A stretch of 8,659 bases of DNA from Candidatus Omnitrophota bacterium (GTDB lineage Bacteria; Omnitrophota; Gorgyraeia; Zapsychrales; Zapsychraceae): positions 1-8,659 of the forward strand of contig DAOWBD010000032.1 in assembly GCA_030634235.1 (NCBI GenBank). Reading direction: 5' to 3'. Of the stretch, positions 4,086 to 8,659 are shown in pieces (the stretch's first letter is position 1; the number at the start of each line of letters is the position of its first letter). The position numbers and the translations under genes are program-made. The notes under the pieces were generated by a model, which saw only the letters and a list, made by a program, of their open reading frames with translations, was not told the DNA's origin and did no database searches.

Positions 4086-6881
4086 ATGGCAAAGAAGTAC
4101 GTTTATTTTTTCGGGGGCGGAAAAGCCGAAGGTAAAGCATCAATGAAAGAAGAGCTTGGCGGTAAGGGCGCGAACCTGGCAGAGATGTCGGCGATCGGCA
4201 TTCCGGTTCCTCCAGGATTCACGATCTCAACCAATGTCTGCGACTTTTATTATTCGCACGGGAAGAAAAATCCTCCGACGCTGGATAAGGAGATCGACGC
4301 GAATATCAAGAAATTAGAAAAATCATTAGGCACCAAATTCGGTGACAAGAATAATCCGCTGTTAGTTTCTGTCCGTAGCGGCGCTGCTGTTTCGATGCCG
4401 GGGATGATGGACACGGTCCTGAATCTCGGGATCAACGACGATGTGGTTGCGGGACTCGCGAAGAAGACGGGCAATGAGCGCATGGCCTGGGATTCCTACC
4501 GCCGGTTCATCAATATGTTCGGTGATGTCTGCTTAGGCGTCGACCACGAGCATTTTGAAAAAGAACTGACGCGCGTTAAGAAAAAATACAATCGCGACCT
4601 GGATACAGACTTAACAACCGAAGAGTTAAAGGAAGTTGTTGAGGCTTACAAAAAAGTTTACAAAGACAGTGTGGGTAAGGATTTCCCGACGAATGCCCGT
4701 GAGCAATTAACGTACGCGGTTAACGCGGTGGTGGGTTCATGGAATGCCGGTAGAGCGGTTGCCTACAGGAATATTAACAAATTACGAGGGCTTAAGGGAA
4801 CGGCTGTTAACGTTCAGGCGATGGTCTTTGGAAACATGGGCGACAGCTCCGGAACCGGAGTTGCCTTTACGCGTAATCCCGCCGACGGAACGAATGAATT
4901 CTACGGCGAGTACCTTATTAATGCCCAGGGCGAAGACGTTGTCGCCGGGATCCGCACGCCGGACCCGATCTCGACGCTGAAGAAAAAAATGCTGACGATG
5001 TACCAACAGTTAGATAAAATTCGTCTTAAGCTCGAGAGGCATTACAGAGACATGCAGGATGTTGAGTTTACCATTCAGGAAGGTAAGCTTTTCATGCTTC
5101 AGACAAGAACCGGAAAAAGAACCGGATTGGCTGCTGTTAAATTAGCGGTCGACATGGTTAAGGAAAAAATGATCACCGAAAAAGAAGGTTTGATGCGCAT
5201 CGACGGCGATCAGTTGAATCAGTTACTTTTTCCGATTTTTGATCCTAAAGAAAAATTAAATGCAATCGGCGACGGGCGTACGATTGCTAAAGGCATGCCG
5301 GCGGGTCCCGGGGCTGCTACCGGAGTCATCGTCTTTACGGCGGATGACGCGGTTGTGTGGGCCGGGAAGGGCAAGAAAGTTATTCTGACCCGTAAGGAAA
5401 CATCACCGGAAGACGTCAGCGGGATGTGGGCGGCAGAAGCGATTTTGACATCAACAGGCGGCATGACATCACACGCGGCGGTTGTCGCGCGCGGATGGGG
5501 GAAATGTTGTGTTGTCGGTTGCGGCGCGCTTGATATTGACGCCAAGAAGAAAATTATTACGGTCGGCGACCAGATCATCAAAGAAGGTGATGAGGTTTCG
5601 ATCGACGGAAGCACGGGTGAAATTTTATCCGGGAGCATTCAGACATCGGCCTCCCCGGTTGTATCCGGTATTGTCGATGGAAACAAGGCGGCATTTAAGC
5701 ATCCGATTTGTCAGATGTTCCTCGAGGTAATGCGATGGGCCGACAAATACCGTGAGATCAATGTGCGTACGAATTCAGATTCTCCGAAAGATTCCATGGC
5801 CGCGCGCGCTTTAGGCGCCGAGGGCATTGGGCTTTGCCGGACGGAGCACATGTTCTTCGAAGGTGACCGCATCTGGGCGATCCGCGAGATGATCCTCGCC
5901 GGTGACCTCGCCGGGCGCGAAAAGGCGCTTGCGAAGTTGCTGCCTGTTCAGCGTGAAGACTTCGAAGGAATCTTCAAAGCGATGAACGGTTATCCTGTGA
6001 CAGTTCGTTTACTCGATCCGCCATTGCATGAGTTTTTACCGCATACTAAAGAGGGACAAGAAGAGATGGCAAAGCGGCTCAAAATTACCGCCGAGCAAGT
6101 GAAATCAAAGGTTAGCGCTCTTCACGAGTTTAACCCGATGCTTGGTCATCGTGGCTGTCGTCTTTCGATTACCTATCCTGAGATTTGTGAAATGCAGGCA
6201 AGGGCGATCATGGAAGCGGCTTGTAACATGACGAAAAAAGGAATTAAAGTTCTTCCGGAGCTGATGATTCCTCTTATTGGAACGAAAGCGGAGTTCGATG
6301 TTCTTGCTGAACTCATTCACAAAGTTGCCAAAGACGTCATCGCGAAAAGCGGCGTTAAAGTAAATTACATGGTCGGTACGATGATGGAAATTCCGCGGGC
6401 TACGTTGATTGCGGATACCGTTGCGGAAAATGCCGAGTTTTTCTCGTTTGGAACGAATGACCTCACACAGATGACATTCGGATACAGCCGCGACGACATC
6501 GGAACGTTCTTGCCGGAATACCTCGACAAGAAAATCCTGTTGGATGACCCGTTCGCGTCGATCGACGTCGAGGGTGTGGGGCAGCTTGTTAAAGTCGGTG
6601 TTGAACGTGGCCGCGCGACGCGCAAGGACCTGAAGATCGGTGTTTGCGGGGAACATGGCGGAGATCCTGATTCCGTTAAGTTCTTTGTGAGTTGCGGACT
6701 GAATTATGTGAGCTGTTCTCCTTACCGCGTGCCGATCGCCCGTTTAGCGGCGGCGCAAGCGGCCATTGAATCCGGCAGCGTCGGAAAGAAGAAGGCTAAG
6801 AAGGCGGCCGGAAAGTCAAAGGCGAAGAAAACGACGGCAAAGAAGTCGGTTTCAAAAGGACGTAAAAAGACAAAGAAGTAA
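4086..6881 (+). CDS. ppdK: Pyruvate, phosphate dikinase with an added Lys/Ala-rich C-terminal tail
   Basis: Interconverts pyruvate + ATP + Pi and phosphoenolpyruvate + AMP + PPi in the cytoplasm, serving gluconeogenesis or a PPi-linked glycolysis. Domains in order: N-terminal ATP-grasp domain (about 1-345, with G-G-K-G-A-N-L near 25-31 and S-V-R-S-G-A near 95-100); swivelling phosphohistidine domain (about 395-520) with T-G-G-M-T-S-H, catalytic His463; C-terminal PEP/pyruvate TIM barrel (about 535-895) with catalytic Cys854 in G-V-C-G-E-H-G-G-D-P. Thr461, two residues before His463, matches the threonine phosphorylated in plant PPDK; no regulatory protein is seen nearby. AAGGA (4076-4080) sets the ATG. 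The enzyme proper ends near residue 895. Residues 901-931 form a tail with 16 Lys and 1 Arg in 31 residues, which is not part of the fold. Upstream lies the inverted repeat element, and no strong promoter was recognised in the remaining 36 bases. Confidence 0.97.
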   Translation: MAKKYVYFFGGGKAEGKASMKEELGGKGANLAEMSAIGIPVPPGFTISTNVCDFYYSHGKKNPPTLDKEIDANIKKLEKSLGTKFGDKNNPLLVSVRSGAAVSMPGMMDTVLNLGINDDVVAGLAKKTGNERMAWDSYRRFINMFGDVCLGVDHEHFEKELTRVKKKYNRDLDTDLTTEELKEVVEAYKKVYKDSVGKDFPTNAREQLTYAVNAVVGSWNAGRAVAYRNINKLRGLKGTAVNVQAMVFGNMGDSSGTGVAFTRNPADGTNEFYGEYLINAQGEDVVAGIRTPDPISTLKKKMLTMYQQLDKIRLKLERHYRDMQDVEFTIQEGKLFMLQTRTGKRTGLAAVKLAVDMVKEKMITEKEGLMRIDGDQLNQLLFPIFDPKEKLNAIGDGRTIAKGMPAGPGAATGVIVFTADDAVVWAGKGKKVILTRKETSPEDVSGMWAAEAILTSTGGMTSHAAVVARGWGKCCVVGCGALDIDAKKKIITVGDQIIKEGDEVSIDGSTGEILSGSIQTSASPVVSGIVDGNKAAFKHPICQMFLEVMRWADKYREINVRTNSDSPKDSMAARALGAEGIGLCRTEHMFFEGDRIWAIREMILAGDLAGREKALAKLLPVQREDFEGIFKAMNGYPVTVRLLDPPLHEFLPHTKEGQEEMAKRLKITAEQVKSKVSALHEFNPMLGHRGCRLSITYPEICEMQARAIMEAACNMTKKGIKVLPELMIPLIGTKAEFDVLAELIHKVAKDVIAKSGVKVNYMVGTMMEIPRATLIADTVAENAEFFSFGTNDLTQMTFGYSRDDIGTFLPEYLDKKILLDDPFASIDVEGVGQLVKVGVERGRATRKDLKIGVCGEHGGDPDSVKFFVSCGLNYVSCSPYRVPIARLAAAQAAIESGSVGKKKAKKAAGKSKAKKTTAKKSVSKGRKKTKK

Positions 6882-6893
6882 TGATGATGAATT

Positions 6894-6924
6894 CAGCCCC
6901 CGGGACCAGTGTCCCGGGGCGCTG
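6894..6924 (+). promoter_or_regulatory. GC-rich stem-loop between ppdK and the sigma factor gene
   Basis: CCCCGGGAC (6898-6906) and GTCCCGGGG (6911-6919) pair perfectly around a CAGT loop. CAGC (6894-6897) and GCTG (6921-6924) extend the stem past a single bulged C. No T-run follows, so it is a poor intrinsic terminator. It may trim, stabilise or attenuate the ppdK transcript ahead of the sigma gene, which starts 31 bases later. Confidence 0.55.
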
Positions 6925-6955
6925 AGAAACGGATAACCTACTGCGAAAGTGAACC

Positions 6956-7780
6956 ATGACTGATTCCATCAAAGCATATCTCAAAGACATACGGCCGATC
7001 GCTCTTTTAACGCCCGAGGAAGAGATCGACTTGACAAGAAAGCTTAGAAAAGGCGACAAAGAGGCCCGGAACAAAATGATCCGGGCAAATTTGCGTCTAG
7101 TGATCAGTATCGCTAAGCGGTATGTGAACCTCGGGGTTCCCTTGGGCGATCTCATCGAGGAGGGGAACATCGGTTTAATGAAAAGCGTTGAGAAGTTTGA
7201 TCCCGACAGGGGCTTTCGTTTCTCGACGTACGCGGCGTGGTGGATCAAACAGGGGGTTTCGCGCGCGATCATTGATCAGGGAAAGATGATCCGGGTTCCC
7301 GTTTACATGAACGAAGAGATCCTCAAGTACAAGAAGACCATTGAAAAGCTCACGCATAAACTTAAGAGAATCCCGCGCGTCGGTGAAGTGGCCAAGCGAA
7401 TGAAGGTTTCCGTCGACAGGATCAGGGAGCTCGATCGGTCGATCGCGAAGATGTCGAGCTTAGACGCCCCGATCGGGGACAGCGGCGAGGGTCAGATTAA
7501 GGATATTATTGAGGATGTGAATGTTGTCAGTCCCGACGCGGAGCTTGAGGTATTTTTTGACAAGGAGAGGGCGATCGGGTTCCTTGAGCTGCTCAATGCC
7601 CGTGAGCGGAAAATTGTCGAATTGCGTTACGGGCTCGAGGACGGCAATACCCATACGCTAGCCGAGATCGCAAAGACCTTGGGTGTTTCGCGCGAGCGTG
7701 TCCGTCAGATCGAGGCGGCGACGATCAAAAAGATCAGACAAATCGTTCAACAAAAAGAACAGGAACAAGACGGTGAGTAG
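6956..7780 (+). CDS. Sigma-70 family RNA polymerase sigma factor, group 2-like (lacks region 1.1)
   Basis: Directs RNA polymerase to promoters. The 274 residues contain region 1.2 (S-I-K-A-Y-L-K-D-I, 4-12), region 2 (about 38-110, with F-S-T-Y-A-A-W-W-I-K-Q at 89-99), region 3 (about 115-190) and region 4 (about 208-265). Region 1.1, the mark of a primary sigma, is absent and there is no large non-conserved insert, so an RpoS/SigB-like alternative sigma of the RpoD class is likely. Contact residues are close to housekeeping: W95, W96 and Q99 for the -10 box, and R246-E247-R248-x-R250-Q251 for the -35 box as in E. coli RpoD R584-Q589. The threonine after Q437 of RpoD (T440) is Ser102 here. It should therefore read promoters like those of the primary sigma. 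The ATG at 6956 is preceded only by a weak purine stretch. It overlaps the next gene by 8 bp and may share a transcript with ppdK. A sole, shortened primary sigma cannot be excluded. Confidence 0.93.
   Translation: MTDSIKAYLKDIRPIALLTPEEEIDLTRKLRKGDKEARNKMIRANLRLVISIAKRYVNLGVPLGDLIEEGNIGLMKSVEKFDPDRGFRFSTYAAWWIKQGVSRAIIDQGKMIRVPVYMNEEILKYKKTIEKLTHKLKRIPRVGEVAKRMKVSVDRIRELDRSIAKMSSLDAPIGDSGEGQIKDIIEDVNVVSPDAELEVFFDKERAIGFLELLNARERKIVELRYGLEDGNTHTLAEIAKTLGVSRERVRQIEAATIKKIRQIVQQKEQEQDGE
7761..7780 (+). promoter_or_regulatory. Ribosome binding site and overlapping start/stop coupling sigma factor to LacI-like gene
   Basis: AGGAA (7761-7765) lies within the last codons of the sigma gene, 7 bases before the GTG at 7773. 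The sigma stop TAG is at 7778-7780, so the two frames overlap by 8 bases. Ribosomes finishing the sigma factor can reinitiate, which would tie the amounts of the two proteins together. Confidence 0.65.
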
Positions 7781-8657
7781 TAAAAAAAGAAAACCAACCT
7801 TTGTTTTAGTGATTCCGCGTTTTGAAGATATTTTCCATTCCTATTACGCCGGTGAGATCATCCGGGGGGTCAGTCTTTCGGCGAGCCGGCTCAATGCCGA
7901 TTTTCTTACTCACATTACCGACCGGTCGAATCATCACGGGTGGCTGGATTCGTCCTTGATGGATAAGAATTACATCGACGGTATTATTTTCGCCGATATC
8001 GACAATGATCTCGGGGTTGTCAAAAAAGCGCTTCGCTGGGGCATGCCGTGCATGGTTTTGAACAACATACTTGACGAGCCGATCAATTACGTCGCTGTCG
8101 ACAATCACACGGCGGCCTTTGGCGTCGTCGAGCATTTTATGAAATTGGGCCATACACAGATCGCGACGGTCGCCGGGGATATCTCGACGCAAGCGGGGCT
8201 CAAGCGGCTCGAAGGGTACCGCGAGGCTTTGTACTCGAAGGATATTCATGTCGCCAGAAGCTACGTGACGTTCGGCGATTTTTTAAGGACCCCCGCCCGG
8301 GTGGCGGCTAAAAAACTTCTTAAGCTCAAGAACCGCCCGACGGCCATCTTTGTGGCATCCGATGTCATGGCTCTTGAGGTGATGGACGTCGCTAAAAGTT
8401 TAGGCATTCGCGTTCCCGATGAATTGTCGATTGTCGGTTTTGACGACAATCCCTTCAGTACGACCGGGCCGGTAAAACTGACGACGGTCTCGCAGCCGCT
8501 TGTCGAGATGGGGCGTCTGGGGGCGGAGAGCCTTTTTCAAATCAGCCGCGGTAAAGTGAAGTTGCCTTTGAAGGTGGTTCTGCCGACGAAATTGGTCAAG
8601 CGGCAATCTGTGAGTACGGTTGCAGGGGCAAACAAATTGGCATCGAAATTTCAATAA
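7773..8657 (+). CDS. Headless LacI/GalR-type ligand-binding protein (no HTH), coupled to the sigma gene
   Basis: A 294-residue protein that matches the periplasmic-binding-protein-like core of LacI/GalR repressors from its first strand (P-T-F-V-L-V-I-P, residues 8-15) to its end. Landmarks: Y-V-A-V-D-N (106-111), G-H-T-Q-I-A-T-V-A-G-D (126-136), R145 with G-Y-R-E-A-L (148-153), F-V-A-S-D-V-M-A (193-200), the V-P-D-E-L-S-I-V-G-F-D-D block (214-225), L-T-T-V-S-Q-P (236-242) and the closing L-V-K-R-Q-S (274-279). The roughly 60-residue helix-turn-helix plus hinge of LacI is missing, and there is no signal peptide, so it is neither a classical repressor nor a periplasmic binding protein. The GTG at 7773 is chosen as start because AGGAA (7761-7765) lies 7 bases before it. 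A longer frame back to 7683 only reads sigma-gene sequence as Arg/Ser-rich nonsense. It overlaps the sigma stop by 8 bp, implying translational coupling. The ligand is probably a sugar or nucleoside (family inference). Confidence 0.87.
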   Translation: MSSKKRKPTFVLVIPRFEDIFHSYYAGEIIRGVSLSASRLNADFLTHITDRSNHHGWLDSSLMDKNYIDGIIFADIDNDLGVVKKALRWGMPCMVLNNILDEPINYVAVDNHTAAFGVVEHFMKLGHTQIATVAGDISTQAGLKRLEGYREALYSKDIHVARSYVTFGDFLRTPARVAAKKLLKLKNRPTAIFVASDVMALEVMDVAKSLGIRVPDELSIVGFDDNPFSTTGPVKLTTVSQPLVEMGRLGAESLFQISRGKVKLPLKVVLPTKLVKRQSVSTVAGANKLASKFQ

Positions 8658-8659
8658 TA

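Noticed and set aside
6105..6656. 183-residue open frame on the minus strand inside ppdK
   Set aside because: It lies wholly over the strongly conserved PPDK barrel, has no family resemblance and is a shadow of the coding frame. The other minus-strand frames over glyS, ppdK, the sigma gene and the LacI-like gene were rejected for the same reason.
7683..7772. Extended N-terminus of the LacI-like protein starting at 7683
   Set aside because: This stretch is the out-of-frame reading of the sigma factor's conserved region 4 and gives an Arg/Ser/Lys-rich string with no HTH. The GTG at 7773 with a good Shine-Dalgarno is the better start, so the missing HTH is real and not a mis-called start.

Overview
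The window reads as a piece of a Gram-negative-type bacterial chromosome from a poorly characterised lineage. All real genes lie on the + strand. Intergenic spacers are short but carry many palindromic repeats. The alpha2-type glycyl-tRNA synthetase, the pyruvate phosphate dikinase with a lysine-rich tail and the palindromic GTCATTGCGAG and GTCATTCCCGC repeats would suit an uncultured candidate phylum such as Omnitrophota. That placement is an impression from memory of such genomes, not something the sequence proves.

Layout. Positions 2-877 hold the 3' two-thirds of a MATE-family efflux transporter, cut by the window edge; a short inverted repeat runs into its stop codon. Positions 971-1141 hold a 56-residue AbrB/SpoVT-type swapped-hairpin protein, too small for usual ORF cut-offs, with a promoter and palindrome directly against its start codon. 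Positions 1139-1280 hold a 142-bp MITE-like palindromic element. Positions 1340-2170 encode a protein joining a DUF1016 (YhcG N-terminal) domain to a staphylococcal-nuclease-like domain. A symmetric REP-type palindrome array lies at 2177-2275. The alpha2-type glycyl-tRNA synthetase occupies 2372-3910. A second copy of the 142-bp element, in opposite orientation and matching 136 of 142 positions, lies at 3908-4049. Pyruvate, phosphate dikinase occupies 4086-6881 and ends in a histone-like Lys/Ala tail. After a GC-rich stem-loop come a group 2-type sigma-70 factor (6956-7780) and, overlapping it by 8 bp, a LacI/GalR-type ligand-binding protein with no DNA-binding head (7773-8657). No stretch longer than 300 bases lacks a gene.

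How the genes relate. GlyRS (translation) and PPDK (pyruvate/PEP interconversion) are housekeeping genes. The most interesting pair is the sigma factor plus headless LacI-type sensor. Their overlapping reading frames suggest coordinated synthesis, and the sensor must act through a partner because it cannot bind DNA by the usual LacI helix-turn-helix. A sugar- or metabolite-responsive sigma/anti-sigma-like switch is a reasonable but untested idea. The second notable observation is that both copies of the 142-bp element sit precisely on the TA of a TAG stop codon. Each insertion therefore leaves the upstream protein unchanged.
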